DNA of 64,000 nt from NCBI GenBank assembly GCA_020027475.1, contig JAHRAZ010000128.1, positions 62,001 through 126,000 of the forward strand, written 5' to 3'. The DNA is from Microthrixaceae bacterium. GTDB lineage: Bacteria; Actinomycetota; Acidimicrobiia; Acidimicrobiales; Microtrichaceae. Made by a program: the position numbers and the translations under genes. The notes below the pieces were generated by a model. The model saw only the letters and a program-made list of their open reading frames with translations. It did no database searches and was not told the origin of the DNA. Each line of letters starts with the position of its first letter. The stretch's first letter is position 1. Shown one piece after another: positions 1-9,308 of this stretch.

Positions 1-279
1 CGTGACGCCGCAGCGCGTGAGTCAGCCGAAGAGATTGCACGGGTGATGGTCTCCAAACAAATCGTTGTAACCGCTCAAGCGGGGGACTCCGGCAAGCTGT
101 TCGGTTCCGTGACGGCCTCCGAGATCAGTGAGGCTGTGTCCGAGCAGGCTGGATTCGAAATTGATCGCAAGGCAATCCGCCTCGAAGATCCAATCAAGGC
201 CGTCGGCGATTATCACGTGATGGCGCGACTGCACTCCAGTGTTGAGTTCCCACTCAACATCGAGGTTGTCGCTGGCTGA
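1..279 (+). CDS. rplI: 50S ribosomal protein L9, C-terminal part (cut by window start)
   Basis: The open frame enters from the window edge and ends with TGA at 277-279. The visible 92 residues match the C-terminal domain of L9: an alpha-helical lead (AAARESAEEIARV) followed by the compact domain with KLFGSVTASEI and IRLEDPIKAVGDY. L9 binds 23S rRNA domain V and influences frame maintenance on the ribosome. In actinobacteria it usually ends the rpsF-ssb-rpsR-rplI operon just before dnaB, which fits the strong hairpin after it and dnaB next. The 5' part is missing only because of the window boundary. Confidence 0.95.
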   Translation, partial: RDAAARESAEEIARVMVSKQIVVTAQAGDSGKLFGSVTASEISEAVSEQAGFEIDRKAIRLEDPIKAVGDYHVMARLHSSVEFPLNIEVVAG

Positions 280-300
280 CGTCAGAACTTGAGGGTTTGC

Positions 301-333
301 ACAATGGGCATCACCTCAGGTGATGCCCATTGT
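301..333 (+). terminator. Hairpin terminator after rplI
   Basis: Two 16-nt arms (301-316 and 318-333) are perfect reverse complements around a single C, giving a stem of about 15 bp. It lies 21 nt after the rplI stop. A short T-rich stretch (GGTTTAT) follows rather than a full U-run. Probably ends the ribosomal-protein operon. Confidence 0.75.
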
Positions 334-412
334 GGTTTATGACAAGAGTTACCCACAGTTGTCCACCCTTGATCCACAGGAGATTCACGGGCTTGTCCTC
401 TGGATGCCCACA
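331..412. promoter_or_regulatory. Cluster of DnaA-box-like 9-mers upstream of dnaB
   Basis: Within about 80 bp there are TTACCCACA (349-357), TTGTCCACC (359-367) and TGATCCACA (370-378), each one mismatch from the DnaA box (TTATCCACA or TTGTCCACA), plus weaker ATGCCCACA (404-412) and a reverse-strand variant at 331-339. They sit between the rplI terminator and dnaB. Either DnaA controls dnaB here or this is a secondary DnaA-binding locus. It is not the classical dnaA-dnaN origin, since neither gene is present. Confidence 0.5.
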
Positions 413-438
413 GGTGGTTACGTGCACAATTGACTCCA

Positions 439-2865
439 ATGTCGCAACCACAGGATCTGGGTACTGGAATCGGGCTCGGCGAGCAGCGGATACCACCACA
501 CAACATTGGCGCCGAGGAGTCCCTGCTAGGGGCAATGCTTCTCTCTCCCCAGGCAATTTCAGCCGTGGCGGGGAAGGTCTCCCCCGACGATTTCTACAAA
601 CCAGCGCATCGGCACGTCTTCGACGCGATCCAGGCCCTCTCCGCAGACGGTCGAGGAGTTGATCCCGTCACGGTGTCAGAGGAACTCCAGCGGCTTGAGT
701 TGCTTGAATCCATCGGCGGTTCCGCCGAACTGCTGACACTTCAGGCGCGGACGCCAGCCATCACAAACGCTGAGTATTACGCCAACATCGTGGCCGAGAA
801 GGCGTTGCTCCGACGGTTGATCTCGGCCGCCCGGGAAGTAGGGGAGCTCGGATACGCACCTCTGGATGATGTGGACAAGACGATTGATCAGGCTGAGAGT
901 GCGATATTCGCCGTAGCCCAACGACGCGAGAGTGAAACCATCCGACCAATGAGCGAGTTGGTCAGCCCCGGAATCGACCGACTTGAGGAACTGCAGGAAC
1001 GAAAGCAGGCGGTCACCGGTACGCCCACCGGATTCACGCGGCTCGATCGCCTGCTGTCCGGCATGCAGCCGAACTCCCTTTCGATCGTCGGAGCCCGACC
1101 TGGTGTGGGAAAGACGGCCTTTGCCCTGTCCATGGCGGCGCATGTCTCGATCAGGGAGCAGCTGCCGGTGCTCTTCTTCTCGTTGGAGATGAGCCGCCTC
1201 GAACTCACCTACAGGCTCCTGTCGGCGGAGGCGAAGGTGCAATCCACCAAGTTCCGTCACGCCAACATGAACTCACGCGACTGGCAGAAGATCAATCAGG
1301 CCGGCGACGAGTTGTCCCGCGCCACCATGTGGATCGACGACAATCCGGCTGTCTCCTTGATGGAGATCCGCGGCAAGGCCCGGCGTTTGCAGGACCGATT
1401 GGGTCAGAAGCTGGGACTCATCGTGGTGGACTACCTGCAACTGATGCAGGGACGCGGTGGAGCCGAAAGTCGTCAGGTGGAAGTGTCAGAGATCAGCCGT
1501 GGCCTGAAGGTGCTGGCCAGGGAACTGCAAGCCCCGGTGATGGCACTGTCACAGCTGTCCCGTCAGCTGGAATCACGGACGTCCGACCGTCGTCCACAAC
1601 TCTCCGACCTGCGCGAGTCCGGCTGCCTCACTGCTGACACGCGCCTGCGGCGAGCAGACGACAATACGGAGATCACACTTCGCGATCTGGTGGAAAAGGA
1701 CCTGACAGGTATTCCCGTGTGGAGTCTGGATAAGGACTGGAGGATGGTGCCGGCCACGCTCACCAAGGCATTTCCCAGCGGCACCAAAGAGGTCTTCCTG
1801 CTTCGAATGGCCTCGGGTCGCGAGGTCAAGGCGAGCGCCAATCATCCGTTCCGGACGATTCTTGGATGGCGGCGACTCGACGAACTCAAGGTCGGATCCA
1901 GACTCGCCGTCCCGCGACTCATCCACCCTCCGGAAAACCTCGTGTCGGCCGATCGGGAAAGGCTCGATGACTGGGTCAACCACGTGTGTCAGGGATCACC
2001 TGTACCCGCGGAAGCTCACGCACTGAATGACAATCAGCTGGCTTGTTTCCTGGCTCGACTATTCGGTCGAATGGCGTACCTTTCGGTCACCCAGCTCCGC
2101 GGCAGACCCCATGTGCGGCTGGCGGCATCCTGTTCCCGTCCCGATGTTCTCCGTGATGTTCAAGAGTTGCTCCTGCGCTTCGGGATCCACGGCCGGATTT
2201 CAGCAACCGGTGCCAACCGGAAGCTGCATCGCCTCTGGATTCACGGTGTGGATCAGCAGAAACACTTTTTGACCACCATCGGCGTCGACGGCCCCAAGTC
2301 CGCCAAGCTCAACGAAGCACTGCAGACCCTTGGCGGCCAGAAGTCCAATCCGAACGTCGACACCATCCCGTGTGAGGTTCGTGACGTGGTGGTCGCCGAA
2401 CTTGGCCGAGCCGAACTGACACAGCGTCAACTGGCCGACCTCTTGCGGGAGAAGTACTGCGGCGGCTACCTGCTCGGAACGGAAGCCCGACCGCGGTGCT
2501 CGAGCCGTTCAAGGCTTGCACGTATAGCGGAAGCTCTTGACAGCAAGGATCTCGCCCAACTCGCAACTTCGGAAGTGATGTGGGACGAAGTGCATGAGAT
2601 CACTTCGCTGGGAGAGCAGCCCACATACGATGCCACGGTCGCTGGAACCCACAATTTCCTGGCCAACGGCTTGATTGCCCACAACTCAATCGAGCAGGAC
2701 GCAGACGTAGTGATGTTCTTGTACCGGGACGCCATGTACAACAAGGAGACCGACGACAACACCACCGAGGTGATCGTCGCCAAACACCGTGCCGGTCCCA
2801 CCGATGTTGTCGAGCTCATGTTCCACGATTACTGCACGCGTTTCGAGGATGTCGAGAGCGAGTAG
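439..2865 (+). CDS. dnaB: Replicative DNA helicase DnaB, precursor containing an intein
   Basis: Precursor of 808 codons. The N-extein starts with the usual N-terminal dimerisation domain (PPHNIGAEESLLGAMLLSP) and includes the RecA-like core with Walker A GARPGVGKTAF; the C-extein resumes at SIEQDADVVMFLYRD. Removing the intein leaves about 454 aa, the normal DnaB length. The hexamer unwinds DNA at the fork and recruits primase. ATG 439 is chosen because it opens the conserved N-terminus; a TTG at 430 is in frame. CACAAT at 425-430 could be a -10 for a nearly leaderless mRNA. Confidence 0.96.
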   Translation: MSQPQDLGTGIGLGEQRIPPHNIGAEESLLGAMLLSPQAISAVAGKVSPDDFYKPAHRHVFDAIQALSADGRGVDPVTVSEELQRLELLESIGGSAELLTLQARTPAITNAEYYANIVAEKALLRRLISAAREVGELGYAPLDDVDKTIDQAESAIFAVAQRRESETIRPMSELVSPGIDRLEELQERKQAVTGTPTGFTRLDRLLSGMQPNSLSIVGARPGVGKTAFALSMAAHVSIREQLPVLFFSLEMSRLELTYRLLSAEAKVQSTKFRHANMNSRDWQKINQAGDELSRATMWIDDNPAVSLMEIRGKARRLQDRLGQKLGLIVVDYLQLMQGRGGAESRQVEVSEISRGLKVLARELQAPVMALSQLSRQLESRTSDRRPQLSDLRESGCLTADTRLRRADDNTEITLRDLVEKDLTGIPVWSLDKDWRMVPATLTKAFPSGTKEVFLLRMASGREVKASANHPFRTILGWRRLDELKVGSRLAVPRLIHPPENLVSADRERLDDWVNHVCQGSPVPAEAHALNDNQLACFLARLFGRMAYLSVTQLRGRPHVRLAASCSRPDVLRDVQELLLRFGIHGRISATGANRKLHRLWIHGVDQQKHFLTTIGVDGPKSAKLNEALQTLGGQKSNPNVDTIPCEVRDVVVAELGRAELTQRQLADLLREKYCGGYLLGTEARPRCSSRSRLARIAEALDSKDLAQLATSEVMWDEVHEITSLGEQPTYDATVAGTHNFLANGLIAHNSIEQDADVVMFLYRDAMYNKETDDNTTEVIVAKHRAGPTDVVELMFHDYCTRFEDVESE
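1624..2685 (+). other. DnaB intein (DnaB-b insertion site), 354 aa, LAGLIDADG-like region degenerate
   Basis: The N-extein ends DLRESG, the intein starts with Cys (C-LTADTRL), the intein ends IAHN, and the C-extein starts with Ser (SIEQD). This is the insertion point of the Synechocystis DnaB intein. Splicing blocks are visible: block A at the Cys1 end, block B (ASANHPFRTILGW, with the SxNH-type His), block F (YDATVAGTHNFLANG), and block G HN|S. The length allows a homing-endonuclease insert, but its best LAGLIDADG candidate (LACFLARLFGRM) lacks the catalytic acidic residue. Protein splicing should work; homing is doubtful. Confidence 0.93.
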
Positions 2866-2923
2866 GGCAAGCCGGGGCGCTGGGCATCGTGGCGGGCACT
2901 GTGGCGGGCAATATGAGGAAACC

Positions 2924-3640
2924 TCAAGCCGGTGATTCCCAGGATCGACCGAAGTTTCCCGACGTTGCCGCTCTCAGACGCCGAAGGTATTGGGTGCGGG
3001 GGATTTCGACGGCTCCGAGGCTCTCGAGGTGCGGTGTGAGCCACTGGACGTCAAAGAGTGCCGATGGAGACTGCCTCAGTCGATCGACCAAGTGCACCAG
3101 GGCCGCCTTTGAAGCGTCGGTTGCCCGGTGAAACATCGACTCGCCGGCAAAGAAGGACCCGATCCCCACGCCGTAGACCCCGCCGACCAACTCCCTGCCG
3201 GACCACACCTCAACGCTGTGGGCCCATCCCAGTTCATGAAGCTGATGATAGGCCTCACGGATGTCGTCGTTGATCCAGCCATACGGTCGGCCGGGGTCGG
3301 CGCAGCCCAGTACGACTTCGTCGAAAGCCTGGTTGGTGCTGAAGTGGAATCCTCGCATTGAGCGAACCAGAGACCGTGACCGGTACAGCTGATCAACTGG
3401 TATGACTGCCCGGGGATCTGGTGACCACCAGCCGAGTTGATTCTGTCGGCCAACCGGCATCGGAAACAGACCGGACCGGTATGCACATAGCAACGTGCCG
3501 GGTTCGAGGTCACCGCCGACCGCCACGGGACCTTCTGGTTCGGCGTCATCGAGGGGCGGGAAGGCCCAGTGCGAAGGTGGTGGCTCTATCGGCACCGCGT
3601 CATCGTAGAAGAGAGCGGTCCACGCGGAACGCACGCCCAT
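2924..3640 (-). CDS. aat: Leucyl/phenylalanyl-tRNA--protein transferase
   Basis: 238 aa from ATG 3640; the reading frame is open further upstream but that part overlaps the neighbouring gene and has no family similarity. The motif WWSPDPRAVI, the segment GWAHSVEVW and the GGVYGVGIGSFFAGESMF block are diagnostic of Aat. The enzyme adds Leu or Phe from charged tRNA to proteins with N-terminal Arg or Lys, marking them for ClpS/ClpAP (N-end rule). It is convergent with dnaB, 58 bp apart, and downstream of the hydroxyacyl-CoA dehydrogenase on the same strand (49 bp gap). Confidence 0.93.
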   Translation of the reverse strand: MGVRSAWTALFYDDAVPIEPPPSHWAFPPLDDAEPEGPVAVGGDLEPGTLLCAYRSGLFPMPVGRQNQLGWWSPDPRAVIPVDQLYRSRSLVRSMRGFHFSTNQAFDEVVLGCADPGRPYGWINDDIREAYHQLHELGWAHSVEVWSGRELVGGVYGVGIGSFFAGESMFHRATDASKAALVHLVDRLRQSPSALFDVQWLTPHLESLGAVEIPRTQYLRRLRAATSGNFGRSWESPA

Positions 3641-3689
3641 TGCGGGGCGGCTCGACTCCGGTTCTTGTATCCCACGCGATGTACGCGAC

Positions 3690-4544
3690 TCAGCGGGTGT
3701 AGTTGTAGAAGCCCTGCTTGGTCTTGCGGCCGAGTTGCCCGGCGGAAACCATGCGGCGCAGCAAAGGCATCGCGGCGTAGTTCGGATCCTTGAACTCTTC
3801 GTAGAGTGCGTCGATGATCGCAAGGGAGGTGTCGAGACCAACGAGGTCGAGCAGTGTAAGCGGTCCCATCGGGAAGTTGCACCCGCCCTTCATTGCCTCA
3901 TCGATGTCTTCGGCAGATGCCGTTCCGTTCTCCAACATACGAACGGCATTGTTCAGATACGGGAAGAGCAGGGCGTTGACGATGAAACCGGCACGGTCCT
4001 TCACTGCCACCGCGTTCTTTCCGCAGGCCTCTGCGAAGGCGGTGGCAGCAGCCATCGTCTCGGAAGATGCGGTCAGTGGTGTGACGATCTCCACGAGGGA
4101 CATCATGGGAGCCGGGTTGAAGAAGTGAATTCCACAAACCTGCGAGGGCCGGCCGGTGGCGACCGCCATCTCCACAACCGCAAGAGTGGAAGTGTTGGTG
4201 GCGAGGATGGTTTCCGGCTTGCAGATGCTGTCGAGTTCGGCGAACAGTGCCGTCTTGACCGCAAGGTCCTCGACGACCGACTCGATAACGAGGTCGCACT
4301 CGGCCAGATCACCCAGATCGGTGGTCGGAGTCACGAGAGCCAGCGTGGCATCGGCATCGGCCTGTTCCAACTTGCCTCGTTCGACCTGCTTGGCCAGTGA
4401 TTTTTCCAGGCCGGCAACCATGGCATCGGCGGATTCCTGCTTGCGGGAGCGCAGCACGACGCTGTGTCCCTTCTTGGCCGCAACTTCGGCGATACCGGAA
4501 CCCATGATTCCGGAACCAATTATTCCCACACGTTGGATCGTCAT
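3690..4544 (-). CDS. 3-hydroxybutyryl-CoA / 3-hydroxyacyl-CoA dehydrogenase
   Basis: 284 aa, the full length for the short stand-alone family (Hbd/FadB2 type). The N-terminal Rossmann domain has GIIGSGIMGSGIAE, followed by the catalytic His region (GIHFFNPAPMMSLVEIV), the conserved NTSTL segment, and the C-terminal helical domain (DRAGFIVNALLFPYLN; GCNFPMGPLTLLDLVGLD). It oxidises 3-hydroxyacyl-CoA with NAD(P). The start ATG is 7 nt after TAACCT on the minus strand (4552-4557), and this -10 lies inside a perfect 26-bp palindrome, so a repressor probably controls it. Confidence 0.93.
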   Translation of the reverse strand: MTIQRVGIIGSGIMGSGIAEVAAKKGHSVVLRSRKQESADAMVAGLEKSLAKQVERGKLEQADADATLALVTPTTDLGDLAECDLVIESVVEDLAVKTALFAELDSICKPETILATNTSTLAVVEMAVATGRPSQVCGIHFFNPAPMMSLVEIVTPLTASSETMAAATAFAEACGKNAVAVKDRAGFIVNALLFPYLNNAVRMLENGTASAEDIDEAMKGGCNFPMGPLTLLDLVGLDTSLAIIDALYEEFKDPNYAAMPLLRRMVSAGQLGRKTKQGFYNYTR

Positions 4545-4548
4545 GGTT

Positions 4549-4574
4549 CGGAGGTTACCGATCGGTAACCTCCG
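4549..4574. promoter_or_regulatory. 26-bp perfect palindrome, probable TetR-family operator over the hydroxyacyl-CoA dehydrogenase promoter
   Basis: The half-site CGGAGGTTACCGA is followed directly by its exact reverse complement. The core TTACCG-AT-CGGTAA has the ACCGNNCGGT form seen in operators of TetR-type fatty-acid or acyl-CoA regulators (family knowledge). It covers the minus-strand -10 TAACCT (4552-4557) that lies 7 nt before the ATG at 4544. The symmetric copy of TAACCT points to the plus strand. No TetR gene is present in the window. Confidence 0.7.
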
Positions 4575-4626
4575 CGTACAAAGCCGGCGAGTTCGGGGAC
4601 GGGCAGTGCGAGGTCGGACGATCGGG

Positions 4627-4641
4627 CATCATGGAGGCGTG
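4627..4641 (+). promoter_or_regulatory. Candidate leaderless -10 (CATCAT) before the S51-like gene
   Basis: CATCAT at 4627-4632 is 6 nt before GTG 4639. It keeps the A2 and T6 of the -10 consensus. The GGAGG at 4633-4637 is too close to this GTG to act as its ribosome binding site but could serve ATG 4657. Confidence 0.4.
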
Positions 4642-5364
4642 CCTGGATCTTTGGTGATGGTCGGTGGAGCGGAGTTCACTCCGCAGTGTGATTTCGACGC
4701 GGACTTCGTGACCGCCGGTTCAGAAGTGGTGATTCTCCCGACTGCTCACGCGTACGAAAACCCGGATCTGTCTGTGGAGGCGGCGACCGAGCACTTCAAG
4801 GGATTTGGTGCGAGGGTCCGCTCGCTTGACGTATTCCGGCGACCCGACGCCCAGGACGAAGCAGCTTGTGAGGTGATCGAAGCGGCGCAAACCATCTATT
4901 TGACCGGTGGATCGCCAATGCATCTGCGATCTGTTCTCATGGACACGCCCGTGCTTGACGCGTTGGTCCGAGCTTGGGAAGCAGGAGCCACCGTGGCAGT
5001 CGCAGCCGAGGCTGCAACCGTGATGTGTTCTCACATGGTGGACAGTCGCGGGGGAGCGTTCACGCTCGGACTCAATGCTGTTGACACGATGACGGTGATA
5101 CCTCGGTTCAACACATGGTCGGCCGACAAGATTCACCGCACCCTGAAGCTCGCGCCGGCGGATTTGGTGGTTGTTGGCATCCCGGAGGCCACGGCGCTCA
5201 TCAGGTCACCCCAGGGAGGATGGAGTACCCGTGGTGTCGGTTCGGTCGAGGTGTACCGCCACATGAAGCGGGCAGAGTTCAGTGATTTGCCGGTAACCCT
5301 GACGAATGCGGCAACCCCGACAGACACCGACCCGAAGGTTTCGACCCGACAACTCTCGAGCTGA
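4639..5364 (+). CDS. Peptidase S51 / cyanophycinase-like protein lacking the catalytic serine
   Basis: 241 aa from GTG 4639 (ATG 4657 is the alternative). The S51 (type 1 glutamine-amidotransferase-like) layout is visible: SLVMVGGAEF at the start, IYLTGGSPMHLRSVL (residues 86-100), and the region where active members have GTSAGA. Here that element reads VAAEAA (121-126), so Ser aligns to Ala123. The usual His after the nucleophile region is not obvious either. A non-catalytic sensor or binding role is more likely than peptidase activity. It is divergent from the hydroxyacyl-CoA dehydrogenase and shares its palindrome region. Confidence 0.72.
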   Translation: MPGSLVMVGGAEFTPQCDFDADFVTAGSEVVILPTAHAYENPDLSVEAATEHFKGFGARVRSLDVFRRPDAQDEAACEVIEAAQTIYLTGGSPMHLRSVLMDTPVLDALVRAWEAGATVAVAAEAATVMCSHMVDSRGGAFTLGLNAVDTMTVIPRFNTWSADKIHRTLKLAPADLVVVGIPEATALIRSPQGGWSTRGVGSVEVYRHMKRAEFSDLPVTLTNAATPTDTDPKVSTRQLSS

Positions 5365-5377
5365 GAATTCGAGTTGA

Positions 5378-6199
5378 CTACTTGGGAGTCTCGATGATGG
5401 TCACGGAGTTGATCAGCACTTCCTTGGTTGGTTGCTGCTGTTCGTCTCCGAGAGCGCCGATTGAATCGACGGTGCCCTGACCCTCGATCACCTGGCCAAA
5501 CAACGAATACGCGGGGGTGAGCCCTGCTCCGCCGCCGGGAAGTACCACGAAGAACTGGCTGCCGTTGGTGTCGGGTCCGGCGTTGGCCATCGCGAGCGCG
5601 TAGTCCACGTATTCATCACTCGAGTCAGGTAGTTCGTCGTCGATCGTGTAGCCGAGATCGTTGTTGCCCCACGGTTCGCCGTCGCCGTCACCAGCCTGGA
5701 TGACGAACCCCGGCACGATCCGGTGGAAGGGGACGCCCTCGTAGTACCCCTCCCTCGAGAGGACCACGAAATTGTTAACCGTCCCGGGGGCCGAGTCCGC
5801 ATACAACTCCGCGGTGAACGGGCCCTCAGTGGTGTCGAATATCGCCGAATAGTCAGCGGTGGCAGCGTCAATGCACATCGGGGGTGGACCGGCGAACTTC
5901 TCCGCTCGTTGGCCGGTGCCCTCTTGTGGTGGGCACTCGGTGATTTCGGTTGCGTCCAAGGCGGATGTCACCGATTCGCCGGTGGCCGAATCGTTCGTGC
6001 CTACCTCGGTGGTCGAGTTGGAATCTTCGCCCGTCGGTTCCCCGTTGTCGCCTGTCAGGAACACCACCGCGGCGATCACCACAATCACACCCAGCACGCC
6101 GGCGCCGATCATGACCCATCGCGCTCCACTTGCGGACTGAGTTTCGCCCGACTCGCGGTTTTCTTGTTGGCGGCGGCGTTTGTCAGAGTTGGTTCCCAC
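5378..6199 (-). CDS. Membrane-anchored peptidyl-prolyl cis-trans isomerase, cyclophilin type
   Basis: 273 aa from GTG 6199 (VGTNSDKRRRQQ...), the usual cytoplasmic basic head of actinobacterial PpiB-like proteins. One membrane helix follows (about residues 28-48), then a Ser/Thr/Glu-rich linker, then the cyclophilin domain with FHRIVPGFVIQAGDG and NGSQFFVV; the Arg of FHR and the QFF segment line the active site. The C-terminal domain is therefore outside the membrane and helps fold exported proteins. TACCCT (minus strand, 6208-6213) lies 8 nt before the start. The gene is convergent with the S51-like gene. Confidence 0.9.
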   Translation of the reverse strand: MGTNSDKRRRQQENRESGETQSASGARWVMIGAGVLGVIVVIAAVVFLTGDNGEPTGEDSNSTTEVGTNDSATGESVTSALDATEITECPPQEGTGQRAEKFAGPPPMCIDAATADYSAIFDTTEGPFTAELYADSAPGTVNNFVVLSREGYYEGVPFHRIVPGFVIQAGDGDGEPWGNNDLGYTIDDELPDSSDEYVDYALAMANAGPDTNGSQFFVVLPGGGAGLTPAYSLFGQVIEGQGTVDSIGALGDEQQQPTKEVLINSVTIIETPK

Positions 6200-6259
6200 C
6201 GCCTTGCAGGGTAATTGCAGTTGAGGGCTGCCTGCATCCGGGCGGTAGCGTCGGTGGTC

Positions 6260-8810
<2,551 letters not shown>

Positions 8811-8823
8811 GGGCGTAACGGTA
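8811..8823 (-). promoter_or_regulatory. Leaderless -10 (TACCGT) before the MazG-like gene
   Basis: Minus-strand TACCGT (8818-8823), a 7-nt spacer, then GTG at 8810. No ribosome binding site is visible. Confidence 0.55.
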
Positions 8824-8831
8824 CGCCCTGA

Positions 8832-8908
8832 TGGTCGGGTGGGGGAGATTTGAACTCCCGACCTCCTCGTCCCGAACGAGGCACGCTGCCAAACTGCGCC
8901 ACCACCCG
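8832..8908 (-). tRNA. tRNA-Pro (anticodon CGG)
   Basis: Read on the minus strand the acceptor arms CGGGTGG and CCACCCG pair (8902-8908 with 8836-8842). The anticodon stem CCTCG/CGAGG encloses TTCGGGA with CGG in the anticodon position, and the T arm is GGGAG-TTCAAAT-CTCCC. The discriminator A (8835) is followed by an encoded CCA (8832-8834). CGG reads the proline codon CCG. Confidence 0.95.
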
Positions 8909-8918
8909 TAGGAGTCGC

Positions 8919-9308
8919 TTATGGTAGCGCCGCCTCAGCTGAACGGGCCAACAGGGGCTGGGCCGCCCGCCTGAGTTTCAGAGCGTTGAGTGGCTTGGTC
9001 ACCCAGTCGTCGGCGCCCGAGGTCTTTGCCAGAAACTCATCGTCGATCCGATCCAGGAGAAGGAGCACTCGTTGTGGTGGCATCCGATCTGCGCCCTCCT
9101 CCAACCTGAGGTCCATGCAGGTGGCAGCACCACCCATGTTCCCGATCTGCAGATCGAGCATCACCAAGTCCGGCCCGAGGTCCAGAGCAGCCTGACGAAC
9201 GTCTTTTCCGGCGTGGACACGGATTATCCGGGTGTTGTCGTCACCGATGGCCGCATCGACCTCGTCGAAGACCTCATCAGCATCGGTGGCAAGCAGCACG
9301 TTCTTCAC
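8919..9308 (-). CDS. Single-domain response-regulator receiver (CheY-like) in the ArsA operon
   Basis: 129 aa from GTG 9308, containing only a receiver fold and no output domain. The phosphoacceptor Asp is in LVMLDLQIGNMGG and the conserved Lys in DDWVTKPLNALKL. The acidic pair near the N-terminus is reduced (VLLATDADEV) and the usual Ser/Thr before the Lys is replaced (VLLLLDR). The start overlaps the stop of the second ArsA gene (GTGA), so it is translationally coupled to the ATPase pair; TATCGT at 9316-9321 (minus strand) may also drive it separately. No kinase gene is nearby. Confidence 0.8.
   Translation of the reverse strand: MKNVLLATDADEVFDEVDAAIGDDNTRIIRVHAGKDVRQAALDLGPDLVMLDLQIGNMGGAATCMDLRLEEGADRMPPQRVLLLLDRIDDEFLAKTSGADDWVTKPLNALKLRRAAQPLLARSAEAALP

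Noticed and set aside
331-412. Chromosomal origin of replication (oriC)
   Set aside because: Only 3-4 imperfect boxes, no AT-rich unwinding element and no dnaA or dnaN; better treated as a DnaA-responsive region.
430-438. TTG 430 as the dnaB start
   Set aside because: ATG 439 begins the conserved N-terminus and TTG adds only three residues; not excluded but less likely.
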